Notes under the pieces: model-generated
Told to the model about the DNA's origin: nothing
Database searches by the model: none
Seen by the model: the letters and a program-made list of their open reading frames with translations, nothing else
Assembly: GCA_023229435.1 (NCBI GenBank)
Contig: JALNZF010000005.1
Span: forward strand, 124,001 to 188,000
Reading direction: 5' to 3'
From: Nitrospirota bacterium
Lineage (GTDB): Bacteria; Nitrospirota; UBA9217
Length of the DNA: 64,000 nucleotides
Shown here: in pieces, positions 15,421-23,386 of the stretch
Layout: each line of letters begins with the position of its first letter
Position numbering within the stretch: position 1 is the first letter of the stretch
Translations under genes and position numbers: made by a program

Positions 15421-15619
15421 GTTTCCAAGTTTCCGTGTATAGGGTGGAAACATGGAAACTTTTTAAGAACCATGGAAACAGAAAGGAAACTTTGTGGAAA
15501 CTATGAGCATAAAAGCCTTGGCATTAAACGCTTTGCATGGAAACCAGCAAGGAAACAAGATGGAAACTTCAAGTTTCCAAGGGCGGAAATTAACAGGTCA
15601 AAATTGCGAGGATGGAAAC
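15421..15619 (+). repeat. GGAAAC iteron cluster, candidate replication origin of the element
   Basis: Ten GGAAAC and three GTTTCC copies occur in ~200 bp. Starts at 15474, 15485 and 15496 are 11 bp apart, and 15539, 15551, 15562 and 15573 (inverted) are 11-12 bp apart, placing sites on one face of the helix. Random expectation for a hexamer on both strands here is about 0.1. The cluster follows the primase-helicase gene directly and runs into the next gene's 5' part. Confidence 0.7.
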
Positions 15620-15886
15620 TTGCCGGAACGGGCCGAGCGGTCCGGGATACCGTACACAATATTTTATTCTGGTTTTCTGAAGGACTGCTTCCTGTTTACG
15701 AAAGCAGACGGAGATGCGCAAGCGCTAAGGGATTCAGGGATACTTGACGTGGTGTACTCGCTCAGGGAAGTAAGGGAGCTTGCCGGGCTGCCCCAGGAGA
15801 GCATCAAGGCGCACCACATGATTAAAAAAGCCTTCCTGAAGTCCAACATTGAGAAAGGATATAAATGGGCGATACGGCTGACATAA
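15494..15886 (+). CDS. unknown protein overlapping the iterons
   Basis: 130 residues in the longest frame; ATG at 15560 is an alternative and the true start is uncertain because the 5' part is iteron DNA. The reliable part (GIPYTIFYSGFLKDCFLFTKADGDAQAL ... REVRELAGLPQESIKAHHMIKK) is soluble and unrecognised. Its end overlaps the next gene by 22 bases. Confidence 0.45.
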   Translation: METMSIKALALNALHGNQQGNKMETSSFQGRKLTGQNCEDGNLPERAERSGIPYTIFYSGFLKDCFLFTKADGDAQALRDSGILDVVYSLREVRELAGLPQESIKAHHMIKKAFLKSNIEKGYKWAIRLT

Positions 15887-16248
15887 CCGCACAAAACCTG
15901 ACAGAGAAACAGTTAAAGGCCATTCCCTTGATCTTGGGAGCTAAAAGCATATCTGAGGGTATTGGAAAGGCCAAAATATCAAGAACGACCTTTTATGAGT
16001 GGATGAAGGCCCCTGAGTTTAAATCGGAGTTTGTGCGGCAGAGACAGGAGATCGTAGAGGTAGCATTGTGTGAACTCAAAACCGCAGCGGGTGAGGCCGT
16101 GGCGGTCATGCGTAAATTGCTGACTTCCCGGAACGAGGGCATACGATTACGGACTGCACAGGGAATGCTTGAGCATATACTAAAATCCATTCAGCTTGAG
16201 GAATTGGAACAGCGAATCACAGAACTCGAAAGGAGGGCGAAGAAATGA
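15865..16248 (+). CDS. phage-type HTH protein (phBC6A51/small-terminase-like)
   Basis: 127 residues. LTEKQLKAIPLILGAKSISEGIGKAKISRTTFYEWMKAPEF is the HTH pattern seen in phBC6A51-type phage proteins and some small terminase subunits. The second half is a long helix, then a coiled coil (LEELEQRITELERRAKK). A DNA-recognition role is likely; whether it packages DNA or regulates is open. No large terminase is present in the element. Its stop overlaps the next start (ATGA). Confidence 0.75.
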   Translation: MGDTADITAQNLTEKQLKAIPLILGAKSISEGIGKAKISRTTFYEWMKAPEFKSEFVRQRQEIVEVALCELKTAAGEAVAVMRKLLTSRNEGIRLRTAQGMLEHILKSIQLEELEQRITELERRAKK

Positions 16249-16520
16249 ACTTGCAACAGAGGGTAAGAAAGCTTGAAGATTATATTGGGGGAACAGTGCT
16301 TGTACCATGCGTATTTATTTTCGGCGGCGTTTATTACGGCGATTGCAAACGACACCAGGACGGACGCTGTCAGCTAATCGGAAAGAGTGGGCCGTTGGCT
16401 GTGCCCTCGGGCGCAAAAATCGAGTTTGTACCAACGCCTCATGGCCCGAAAGAGACGAACCCTTGCGACGGATGCGCAGATTTCGAGAAGGGGTCAGTTG
16501 CCGGAGGGCCGGGGAAATGA
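16245..16520 (+). CDS. small protein, MNxxxRxxxLE family member 1
   Basis: 91 residues starting MNLQQRVRKLEDYI. The short N-terminal coil is followed by a cysteine-bearing domain (CKRHQDGRCQ, NPCDGCADF), possibly metal-binding. ATGA overlap with the genes on both sides indicates coupled translation. Confidence 0.65.
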   Translation: MNLQQRVRKLEDYIGGTVLVPCVFIFGGVYYGDCKRHQDGRCQLIGKSGPLAVPSGAKIEFVPTPHGPKETNPCDGCADFEKGSVAGGPGK

Positions 16521-16753
16521 ATCATGAAAGAAGAATTGAAGCCCTTGAAGAATCAAGCGGTATGCACACAGAGGAAGCAATAATAAACATCTGTAGCAAC
16601 GTCAACGATAGGACGTGCGATAGCCCGGAAGAACAGCTTGAGCAGCAACGGGCAGCGGGGATCAAAAGAATAGTTATCCGCAAATATTGCGGCAACTGCA
16701 ATGAACATTGTACGCGAAGGAGGAACGGCAATGAACCTGAAAAACAGAATTGA
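16517..16753 (+). CDS. small protein, MNxxxRxxxLE family member 2
   Basis: 78 residues starting MNHERRIEALEESSG, then EEAIINICSNVNDRTC, a Glu-rich helix and KRIVIRKYCGNCNEHC. The central part, hydrophobic strand then EEQLEQQRAAGIKRIVI, is alignable with member 3. The frame is open upstream to 16307 but that part overlaps member 1 and lacks an RBS. Confidence 0.65.
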   Translation: MNHERRIEALEESSGMHTEEAIINICSNVNDRTCDSPEEQLEQQRAAGIKRIVIRKYCGNCNEHCTRRRNGNEPEKQN

Positions 16754-16949
16754 GAAACTTGAAGAGGAATACGGGCAGTCAGGAGAAGAGGTCATTGTGT
16801 ACGTTACGAAGTACGCTGACAGCAAGGAACTCCCGAAACCTGAAAAAGAGATAACACGGCAGCGGGCCGAGGGGAAGAAGTTGATCGTCGTTGCTGTTCC
16901 CGAAAGCTACGAGTTGAAGGAGAAAGAGGGGCACGACCATGAATATTAA
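16731..16949 (+). CDS. small protein, MNxxxRxxxLE family member 3
   Basis: 72 residues from ATG 16731 with AAGGAGGAA upstream. MNLKNRIEKLEEEYG, then GEEVIVYVTKYAD, then EKEITRQRAEGKKLIVVAVPESYE. It shares a strand-helix-strand plan with member 2. Overlaps the previous gene by 23 bases and the next by 11. Confidence 0.7.
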   Translation: MNLKNRIEKLEEEYGQSGEEVIVYVTKYADSKELPKPEKEITRQRAEGKKLIVVAVPESYELKEKEGHDHEY

Positions 16950-17175
16950 AAACAGAGTCGAAGCGCTTGAAAGAAAGTCTCTTGTTTTTGAACTGCCGAT
17001 GAGCAGTGCTCTTATCGAACGGTTTGAGAGGGCAAAAGCTCGCAGCAAACAAGCCAGACATGAATTCTATGTACGTCAGGGATCCGATGCTGAAAAGATT
17101 GCACAGTTAGATGCAAGAATGGAAGAAGCGACCAGACAGCGCAAAGAGGAAATGCGGCAGTTTCTTAAACTTTAG
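16939..17175 (+). CDS. small protein, MNxxxRxxxLE family member 4
   Basis: 78 residues starting MNIKNRVEALERKS. The rest is a long charged helix (IERFERAKARSKQARHEF ... MEEATRQRKEEMRQFL), so a coiled coil is likely. Last gene before the right attachment site. Confidence 0.65.
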   Translation: MNIKNRVEALERKSLVFELPMSSALIERFERAKARSKQARHEFYVRQGSDAEKIAQLDARMEEATRQRKEEMRQFLKL

Positions 17176-17274
17176 ACGCAAACAGAAACCCGAAAACATC
17201 GCAGATATACTGAACGCGACAGCGATATGAAAATATTCTTTTTTTTCCTGCCGATGACATAAGCAAGAAAATAC

Positions 17275-17298
17275 AGAGGTTGCACGAGAGGTTGCATG
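17275..17298 (+). promoter_or_regulatory. candidate integrase arm-binding repeat, right
   Basis: Same tandem AGAGGTTGCA(C/T)G unit as 7127-7150, 46 bp inside the right attachment repeat. Confidence 0.5.
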
Positions 17299-17343
17299 AA
17301 ATAAAAATGGAGTTAGGCAATAAGCTTAACTCCTTGATTAATT

Positions 17344-17419
17344 TGGCTCCCGGAGCAGGACTTGAACCTGCGGCATGGTGGTTAACAGCCACCCGCTCTA
17401 CCAACTGAGCTATCCGGGA
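17344..17419 (-). tRNA. tRNA-Asn(GUU), also right attachment site
   Basis: 76 nt including an encoded CCA. Acceptor TCCCGGA/TCCGGGA, anticodon loop CTGTTAA, T-loop TTCAAGT all fit. Its 3' 45 bases (17344-17388) equal the left att repeat, so the island regenerates the tRNA on integration. No other tRNA-Asn is seen in the window. Confidence 0.97.
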
Positions 17420-17706
17420 ATTTTTTTGTATCGTGCCAGGCTGTTGAAAAACTATTTTTTCAGCCTGTTTCCGTCATTCCCGCGCAGGCGGGAATCGCAG
17501 GGGTTTCAAGATGTTACTGGATCCCCGTTTTCACGGGGATGACAAATTCTATTTCCAAAGAAACTTTTTCAAAAGTCTGTTGCTGCCTGCTACAGCGGGA
17601 CTATCCGGGAATTGTCAGTATTGGGAAAGAAATCAGGCTGGAAAAATACCACATTAGGCCTATCCTGTCAATGGATTCTTTCATTCCAGGTTCCAGGCCC
17701 TTGTTT
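17420..17706. other. intergenic stretch with palindromic repeats
   Basis: Contains CATTCCCGCGCAGGCGGGAAT and ATCCCCGTTTTCACGGGGAT, palindromic repeats of the dispersed intergenic type. No gene or tRNA beyond the Asn gene. Confidence 0.6.
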
Positions 17707-18306
17707 CTACCCGCCGCCGTCCTGGTTCTTCTTGAGCTCCATGATCACGAGCTTTGCAATTGCCTTCAGCGTGTCGAAAACGCCGGTCCCGTCCACGGCA
17801 CAGGCCTCGAAGTCCGGCAGACCGCGCGGGTTCAGCGCTTTTTTCATTTCTTCGAGCGGTACGACATTCGGCAGGTCCCGCTTGTTATACTGAATGATAT
17901 AGGGAACTTTGTCAAGATCATAGCCCTGCTCCGTCATGTTCAGACGCAGGTTCTCGACGCTCTCGATATTCGCCTCCATGCGCTCGATCTGCGAGTCAGC
18001 CACGAACACCACACCATCCACGCCCTTGAGGATCAGTTTCCGGCTCGCGTCGTAGAATACCTGGCCGGGCACAGTGTAGAGATGGAACCGGGTCTTGAAA
18101 CCGCGGATCTCACCCAGGGCGAGCGGGAGAAAATCGAAGAACAGCGTCCGCTCGGTCTCGGTGGCAAGCGATATCATTTTCCCCTTGCTGTCGGGGTTCG
18201 TCTTCTTGTAGATCCACTGCAGATTGGTCGTCTTCCCGCACAGGCCGGGTCCGTAGAAAACGATTTTGCAGTTGATCTCTCTCGACGAATAATTAATAAA
18301 AGACAT
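17707..18306 (-). CDS. mglA: MglA-like small GTPase
   Basis: 199 residues, the usual length. P-loop YGPGLCGKTTN at ~18-28, a switch-II region VPGQVFYDASRKL, and NKRD (G4) with a conserved cytoplasmic fold. MglA in its GTP state sets cell polarity and motility, and in many non-motile species it has other polarity roles. The partner roadblock gene lies 50 bp upstream, the normal MglB-MglA order. Confidence 0.9.
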   Translation of the reverse strand: MSFINYSSREINCKIVFYGPGLCGKTTNLQWIYKKTNPDSKGKMISLATETERTLFFDFLPLALGEIRGFKTRFHLYTVPGQVFYDASRKLILKGVDGVVFVADSQIERMEANIESVENLRLNMTEQGYDLDKVPYIIQYNKRDLPNVVPLEEMKKALNPRGLPDFEACAVDGTGVFDTLKAIAKLVIMELKKNQDGGG

Positions 18307-18356
18307 GGGACGGTAATTCCTCTCCTACATGCGCTCGGGGAATATGCGAGGTTGGT

Positions 18357-18851
18357 TTATCCGAAGAGTTTATCAATATCTTCGTCGGTGATCTCCGCAA
18401 AGGGAGAATCAGCTGCTTTGCCTGAACCCTTTTCCGTTTCCACTTTCACAAGGAGTTGGCCGAATATATTACCCAGTATCTCGGCGCTCTTCTTGACCCG
18501 GAGCCTTACAAGGCCGAGCGATGAACGCTGATCGAAGATCACCACCAGGATGACCCGTTGGCCGATGATGGAGATATGGATATTGTCCCGCGCACCTTCA
18601 TGGAAAAGGATGGAGAACTCCTTCTCGCCGAGAAGCTTCGCCATGCCGCCCGTGGCCGCGATGTTTCCGGCGGTAAGGGATGCGAGCGACGTGGTATCCA
18701 GGTTCTCGGTCTCGCCGGTGGCCGCGATCAGCTGGCCGTTCTTATCAACGAGGAACACTACCTTTGCATTCGCCTGAGCAAGGAGGCGACGGAGTTCTGC
18801 GTCGATCAGCTTAAACTCTTCGTCGTACATCACCAAGTCTTGACCAAGCAT
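18357..18851 (-). CDS. roadblock/LC7-domain protein (MglB-like)
   Basis: 164 residues from ATG 18851, RBS GAGGAGATG. The roadblock core is seen at ~25-120 (FLVDKNGQLIAATGE, LASLTAGNIAATG, ISIIGQRVILVVIFD). A further ~35-residue acidic tail ends EDIDKLFG. Such proteins act as activators of the adjacent Ras-like GTPase. The pair is probably one operon. Confidence 0.88.
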   Translation of the reverse strand: MLGQDLVMYDEEFKLIDAELRRLLAQANAKVVFLVDKNGQLIAATGETENLDTTSLASLTAGNIAATGGMAKLLGEKEFSILFHEGARDNIHISIIGQRVILVVIFDQRSSLGLVRLRVKKSAEILGNIFGQLLVKVETEKGSGKAADSPFAEITDEDIDKLFG

Positions 18852-19018
18852 GTTCGCATCTCCTCAACAAGTGTGCGGCCCCGACTGCAAACAACGCACG
18901 TAAAACCATTAAACCACACTAAGGTCCAGATTTCAAGCGTTTTTTTGGCAAATCGGAAAGTAAAATAGCCGGGTGTGCATCTCCCCGGCTATGATCTTTC
19001 TGCTGCATGATGAAATTG

Positions 19019-20011
19019 TCAGCTTTTGGACATTTCCTGGAGTTTCTTGAGGCTCTCCCAGTCATCGTCAACGAGCTTTTGAAACTTTGCGAGCAATGCC
19101 TCGTTGCCCGGGGCGAAGAGATGCTTGAAACGACCCTGGGGCTTGAGCCACTCGGAAACCGGCTTTTTCTTGTCCTTGGGATCATAATTGATGGTCCATT
19201 TTCCGTCCTGGACCTCGTACAACGGCCAGTAGCAGGTCTCGACCGCAAGCCGCGAGAGCAGGATCGAGTCGTTCGTCTGGGAACGCCAGCCGCGGTTGCA
19301 GGGGGAGACGACGCCCAGGTAGGCCGGTCCGTTCGTGGCAAGCGCCTTTTGGACCTTGGTCATGAGGTCTTTCCAGTTGTGGGGAGAGGCCTGGGCCGCA
19401 TAGGCAACGTTGTGCGCCGCCATGATGCGGGTGAGGTCTTTGCGACGCTGCGTTTTACCCTGGACCTTGGAGCCCACCGGTTGGGTGGTTGTGTCCGCAC
19501 AAAAAGGCGTGGCGCTCGATCGCTGGATGCCGGTGTTCATATACGCGCCGTTATCGTAGCAGATGTAAAGCAACTGGTGACCGCGCTCCATGGCGCCTGA
19601 AAGCGCCTGGAACCCGATATCATAGGTGCCGCCGTCGCCGCCAAAGGCGATGAACTTCATCTCCTTCTTCAGCTTCCCCTGCTTCCGGAGCGACCGATAC
19701 ATGGTCTCGATGCCGGAAGCCGTGGCTGCCGCGTTCTCAAAGGCGCTGTGCATCCACGGCACCTGCCAGGCCGTGTACGGGAAGAGACACGTAGAGACCT
19801 CGAGACAGCCGGTCGCGTTCGCGATCACCACCGGCCCGTCGATGGCCATGAGGACCTGGCGCACGATGGTCGGCGCGCCGCAGCCGGAGCACATGCGATG
19901 CCCGCCGGTAAGCAGGACAGGCTTGTGCGTCAGCGCTTTCAAGGTCATGGGTTTTTCCTGTGTGGGTGTGGGTGTGGGTGTGGGTGTGGGTGTGGGTGTG
20001 GGTGTGGTCAT
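19019..20011 (-). CDS. porB: 2-oxoacid:ferredoxin oxidoreductase, beta subunit
   Basis: 330 residues from ATG 20011 with AAGGAGATTTCA upstream; a longer frame to 20080 passes through AT-rich spacer. TPP-binding GDGGTYDIG ... NGAYMNTG and cysteines in MCSGCGAP, C(67-ish)LEV and C in PFCADT for a [4Fe-4S] cluster fit the pyruvate-type beta subunit. With porG, porD and porA it forms the four-part enzyme that oxidatively decarboxylates pyruvate or a similar acid to acyl-CoA with ferredoxin as acceptor. The N-terminus carries a (TP)n run from a DNA hexamer repeat. Confidence 0.92.
   Translation of the reverse strand: MTTPTPTPTPTPTPTPTQEKPMTLKALTHKPVLLTGGHRMCSGCGAPTIVRQVLMAIDGPVVIANATGCLEVSTCLFPYTAWQVPWMHSAFENAAATASGIETMYRSLRKQGKLKKEMKFIAFGGDGGTYDIGFQALSGAMERGHQLLYICYDNGAYMNTGIQRSSATPFCADTTTQPVGSKVQGKTQRRKDLTRIMAAHNVAYAAQASPHNWKDLMTKVQKALATNGPAYLGVVSPCNRGWRSQTNDSILLSRLAVETCYWPLYEVQDGKWTINYDPKDKKKPVSEWLKPQGRFKHLFAPGNEALLAKFQKLVDDDWESLKKLQEMSKS
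19961..20007 (-). repeat. (TGTGGG)7 microsatellite in porB 5' end
   Basis: Seven perfect hexamers plus a partial one encode alternating Thr-Pro after the initiator. Changes of whole units would alter length by two residues without changing the frame. Confidence 0.9.
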
Positions 20012-20089
20012 TGAAATCTCCTTATTGTAAATTGAAGATTGGAAATTTAAAATTTCAAATTTGCAATTTCCAGTTTTCAATACGGTCAG

Positions 20090-21280
20090 TTAGTTCCTGA
20101 CCGTTATGTATTCTTTCACCATCTTGACCTTGCCGGTCTTCGCAACTTCGATGGTCTCGTCGATCACCTGGTCCACGTCGAGCGGCATCAGGTCCCTGCC
20201 GCCGAGACCATAGATCTTGTTGAATAGAAACGGTCCCTGGCGAGAGGGGTACACGGCCGAGGCGATCTCCATGAAAAGCGGTCCGTAACCGCCGAAGGAA
20301 TCCGCACGGTCCATGACGCAGACGGCCTTTGCGTTCTTGAGCGCGGCGCTCACTTCCTCGTACGGAAAGGGCCTGAACATGCGGGGCTTAAGCAATCCCG
20401 CCTTCACGCCCTTCTCTCGATAACGATCTATCTCGTCCTTGATCGTGCCCGCGGCCGAGTTGAGCGCCACGAGGACGACCTCTGCATCCTCGAGCCGGTA
20501 CGATTCGAACAGCTCATACGTGCGGCCGAAGAGCTTGGCAAATTCTGCCGAGACGTCCTGGATGACCTTCTTGGTATTCAGCATGGCCTCGTGCTGGGCG
20601 CGCTTGTGCTCCATGTAGTAATCCGTCAACACCAGGGCGCCGATGCTCTTGGGGTTATCAAGGTCCAGCAGCGGATCGATCGCGATATAGTCGCCTACAA
20701 ACTTTTTTACCTCCGGATCAGGAATGAACTGCATGCTCTCGATCGAATGGCTGGTGATGAAGCCGTCCATGCAGACCATGATCGGCAGCCGTACGTCCTT
20801 GTGTTCGGCAATGCGGTAGGCCATGATCGTGTTATCGTAAGCCTCCTGGGCGTTCTCGGAGTAGAGCTGGATCCAGCCTGTATCGCGGGCGCCCATACCG
20901 TCGGAGTGGTCGCAGTGAATATTGAGCGGCGCGGACAGCGCCCGGTTCACGAGCGCCATCAGTATCGGCAACCGGTAGCCCGATGCGATATGGAGCATCT
21001 CCCACATCAGTGCCATGCCCTGGGAGCTGGTGGCAGTTGCCACGCGACCACCCGCGGCCGCGGCGCCGATGCAGGCGCTCATGGCGCTGTGCTCGCTCTC
21101 AACGAGGATCGTCTCGGTGTCCACCTTGCCGTTCGAGACGAACGACGTGAACGATTCCATGATGCCCGTCGACGGAGTGATGGGATACGCCGGCATCACA
21201 TCGGGATTCAACTGGCGAAGCGCCTCGGCAACAGCCTGGTTGCCGGTGACCGCCACGGTCTTTGTCGTTGTCACGCCCAT
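20090..21280 (-). CDS. porA: 2-oxoacid:ferredoxin oxidoreductase, alpha subunit
   Basis: 396 residues from ATG 21280, RBS GAGGAGGGC; a longer frame to 21373 only shadows porD. It carries the PYR-domain motif AYPITPSTGIMESF and the C-terminal transketolase-like domain. Typical of the pyruvate/oxoacid alpha subunit. It starts 2 bp after porD stops and ends 79 bp before porB. Confidence 0.92.
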   Translation of the reverse strand: MGVTTTKTVAVTGNQAVAEALRQLNPDVMPAYPITPSTGIMESFTSFVSNGKVDTETILVESEHSAMSACIGAAAAGGRVATATSSQGMALMWEMLHIASGYRLPILMALVNRALSAPLNIHCDHSDGMGARDTGWIQLYSENAQEAYDNTIMAYRIAEHKDVRLPIMVCMDGFITSHSIESMQFIPDPEVKKFVGDYIAIDPLLDLDNPKSIGALVLTDYYMEHKRAQHEAMLNTKKVIQDVSAEFAKLFGRTYELFESYRLEDAEVVLVALNSAAGTIKDEIDRYREKGVKAGLLKPRMFRPFPYEEVSAALKNAKAVCVMDRADSFGGYGPLFMEIASAVYPSRQGPFLFNKIYGLGGRDLMPLDVDQVIDETIEVAKTGKVKMVKEYITVRN

Positions 21281-21281
21281 G

Positions 21282-21575
21282 TTATTTGCCCTCCTCTTCC
21301 ATGACAATGGCCTTGTTGCCCTTTTTGCCGGGGCACTCCATGGCGCAGACACCGCAGCCTTTGCAGTGGTCATAATCGAACCCCGTCATCTTTTCGTCCT
21401 TCGTCATGACGGATGAATCGGGACAATAGATCCAGCAAAACAGGCACTGGATGCAGTTCTCCTCGATCCAGCGCGGCTTGAGCGACCGCCACGATCCGGT
21501 CTTGTATTCATTCGCATTGCCGGCCTTCAGCACCGTGCCGGCATGCGGCAGCTCTTTCCAGTTCATCTGTTTCAT
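21282..21575 (-). CDS. porD: 2-oxoacid:ferredoxin oxidoreductase, delta (ferredoxin) subunit
   Basis: 97 residues with two [4Fe-4S] motifs, CIQCLFCWIYCP and CKGCGVCAMECP, as in archaeal-type PorD. It passes electrons from the TPP centre to ferredoxin. Its ATG overlaps the porG stop (ATGA). Confidence 0.93.
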   Translation of the reverse strand: MKQMNWKELPHAGTVLKAGNANEYKTGSWRSLKPRWIEENCIQCLFCWIYCPDSSVMTKDEKMTGFDYDHCKGCGVCAMECPGKKGNKAIVMEEEGK

Positions 21576-22147
21576 CCCTCTTTTACCTCCTCGTATCCGC
21601 GCTTCACCGCGGCGAGATTTCCATCAATGATCTTCTGCGCAAACTTCTTTCCAAAGCTGCCCTTCACATCATCGAGCAGCACCTCCATGGGTACGATGCT
21701 CGTGGCCCTGTTCACCGCGCCGAGCATGCATGAGTTCGGCATGGGCCTGCCGATGGTCTCAACCGCGATCTTGGACGCATCAACGGTGAAGACCTTCTGG
21801 GTCGGCTTGGCTTTCAGTTTCGCCCGCACCTCTTTCGGGTCCTTGCTTGTGTTGATGATGAATACGGCGTTGTCCAAAGCGCCTTCGGCAACATTGATCG
21901 CGTCAAGGAGCGTTGCGTCCACCACGGCCACCACGCCGGGGTTCAGCACCGGGCAGTGCATCCGGAGTATCTTCTCGCTGATCCTGTTGTACGCTTTAAG
22001 CGGTGCTCCGGCCCGCTCCGGCCCGTATTCCGGGAACGCCTGGACGTTGCGGCCGCCGCTCAAACACGCATCGGCAAGCACCTTGGCTGCGGTCACGGTG
22101 CCCTGACCGCCCCGGCCGTGCCATCGAATTTCTATCATTTCTGCCAT
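21572..22147 (-). CDS. porG: 2-oxoacid:ferredoxin oxidoreductase, gamma subunit
   Basis: 191 residues from ATG 22147 (GGAGGTTAAGACT upstream); a longer frame to 22261 crosses AT-rich spacer repeat. IEIRWHGRGGQGTVTAAKVLA and EYGPERAGAP are the gamma-subunit signatures. First gene of porGDAB. Confidence 0.93.
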   Translation of the reverse strand: MAEMIEIRWHGRGGQGTVTAAKVLADACLSGGRNVQAFPEYGPERAGAPLKAYNRISEKILRMHCPVLNPGVVAVVDATLLDAINVAEGALDNAVFIINTSKDPKEVRAKLKAKPTQKVFTVDASKIAVETIGRPMPNSCMLGAVNRATSIVPMEVLLDDVKGSFGKKFAQKIIDGNLAAVKRGYEEVKEG

Positions 22148-22167
22148 AGTCTTAACCTCCCAGCTTC

Positions 22168-22286
22168 TAATTAGCTTATTGGAAATTTTAAATTGAAAAT
22201 TGCATAGGCTGTAAATACCGCGCCTAAGGCGCACCACAAATTTACAATCTCCAATTTCCAATCTGCAATTAGTCCCGCTGTGCGGG
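22168..22286. repeat. AT-rich inverted spacer repeat
   Basis: TTGGAAATTTTAAATTGAAAATTGCA and its inverse AATCTCCAATTTCCAATCTGCAATT bracket a short GC segment. Similar paired spacers lie at 20030-20090 and 35650-35745. They can form long hairpins between genes. Confidence 0.6.
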
Positions 22287-22288
22287 AC

Positions 22289-22987
22289 TCACATCTCTCT
22301 TCGTCCTTCAAGCGCCCGCAGGACAGTATTTTCGTCCGCGTACTCGATGTCCCCGCCCACCGGAAGGCCGTAGGCGATGCGACTGACGCTGATACCGAGG
22401 GGCTTGATCAACTTTGAAAGGTAGAGGGCCGTGGTCTCGCCCTTTACCGTGGGGTTCGTCGCAATGATGACTTCTTTGACCCCGCCGTTCTTAAGCCGCT
22501 CCATCAGGCCGTCGATCCTGAGGTCATCCGGACCGATCCCGTCGAGCGGCGAGAGAGCGCCCATCAGTGCATGATAACGGCCCCTGAAGATGCCGCTCTT
22601 TTCGAGGACCAGGATGTTGCTCGGCTCCTCCACCACGCAGATGCGCGAGCTGTCGCGTCTCTCGTCCCGGCAAACAGCGCACGTCTCGTCCTCGGTGATA
22701 TTATTACAGACCGTGCAATAACGACTGTTGTTCTTGAGGTCCAGGATGGTTTGCGCGATCCTCGTGGCCTCTTCCCGCGGCATTCCGAGCACGGCGAAGG
22801 CAAGGCGTTCGGCGCTCTTTCTGCCGATGCCGGGAAGCATCATGAACGCCTCGACCATCCTGCCGAGTGTCTTGCCGGAAACTTCGGCCACCTGCGCGCC
22901 GGCCTTCCCCTGTCGCTTCGCAGGAGAGACGTCCCGGGATACGTGTTCCTTATCGGCCGCTGTCCTGTCTTGTTCGCTTTGTATCAT
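22289..22987 (-). CDS. recR: recombination mediator RecR
   Basis: 232 residues from ATG 22987; the frame reaches 23038. The conserved core begins at LGRMVEAFMMLPGIGRKSAERLAF (HhH), then CTVCNNITEDETCAVC (zinc finger) and a TOPRIM VVEEPSNILVLEKSG. The family is ~200 residues, so 30-45 N-terminal residues here are extra and the start is uncertain; the upstream DNA holds tagctcat-type short repeats that may have added them. With RecO/RecF it loads RecA at gaps. Order dnaX-ebfC-recR is the common one. Confidence 0.9.
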   Translation of the reverse strand: MIQSEQDRTAADKEHVSRDVSPAKRQGKAGAQVAEVSGKTLGRMVEAFMMLPGIGRKSAERLAFAVLGMPREEATRIAQTILDLKNNSRYCTVCNNITEDETCAVCRDERRDSSRICVVEEPSNILVLEKSGIFRGRYHALMGALSPLDGIGPDDLRIDGLMERLKNGGVKEVIIATNPTVKGETTALYLSKLIKPLGISVSRIAYGLPVGGDIEYADENTVLRALEGRREM

Positions 22988-23065
22988 AGCTTCGCAGCTC
23001 ATGGCTCTTAGCTCATAGCCACAGCGCAAAGCTATCAACTATGAGCCATCAGCTATGAATACGAG

Positions 23066-23386
23066 CTAAATCAGCCCCGGCGGGAGTCCCATGCCGGCGG
23101 TGAGCTTCGCCATCTCGTCTTTCATCAGGTCCTGCGATTTTCGAAGCGCCTCGTTCACCGCTGCCGTAACCAGGTCCTGGAGCATATCAATGTCTTTCGG
23201 GTCGACCACCGAAGGGTCTATCTTTATCGAAAGAACTTCCTGGCGTCCGTTCGCGACCACGGTTACCATGCCGCCGCCCGAGGATGCCTCGACGGTCTTG
23301 CCCGCCGCCTCATCCTGGAGCTTCTTTACACGCTCCTGCATCTGCTGGGCCTGCTTCATGAGATTTCCAATTATATTTTTTGACAT
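23066..23386 (-). CDS. ebfC: YbaB/EbfC nucleoid-associated protein
   Basis: 106 residues from ATG 23386 (MSKNIIGNLMKQAQQMQERVKKLQDE), the usual length. GGMVTVVANGRQEVLSIKIDP is the family strand region. It binds DNA as a dimer. Lies between dnaX and recR. Confidence 0.93.
   Translation of the reverse strand: MSKNIIGNLMKQAQQMQERVKKLQDEAAGKTVEASSGGGMVTVVANGRQEVLSIKIDPSVVDPKDIDMLQDLVTAAVNEALRKSQDLMKDEMAKLTAGMGLPPGLI

Noticed and set aside
15421..15619. CRISPR array
   Set aside because: The repeated unit is only 6 bp at ~11 bp spacing with both orientations; no 25-35 bp repeats with unique spacers.
19626..21304. Long plus-strand frames opposite porA/porB
   Set aside because: Composition follows the complementary coding strand and no domain or RBS is seen; shadow frames of GC-rich genes.
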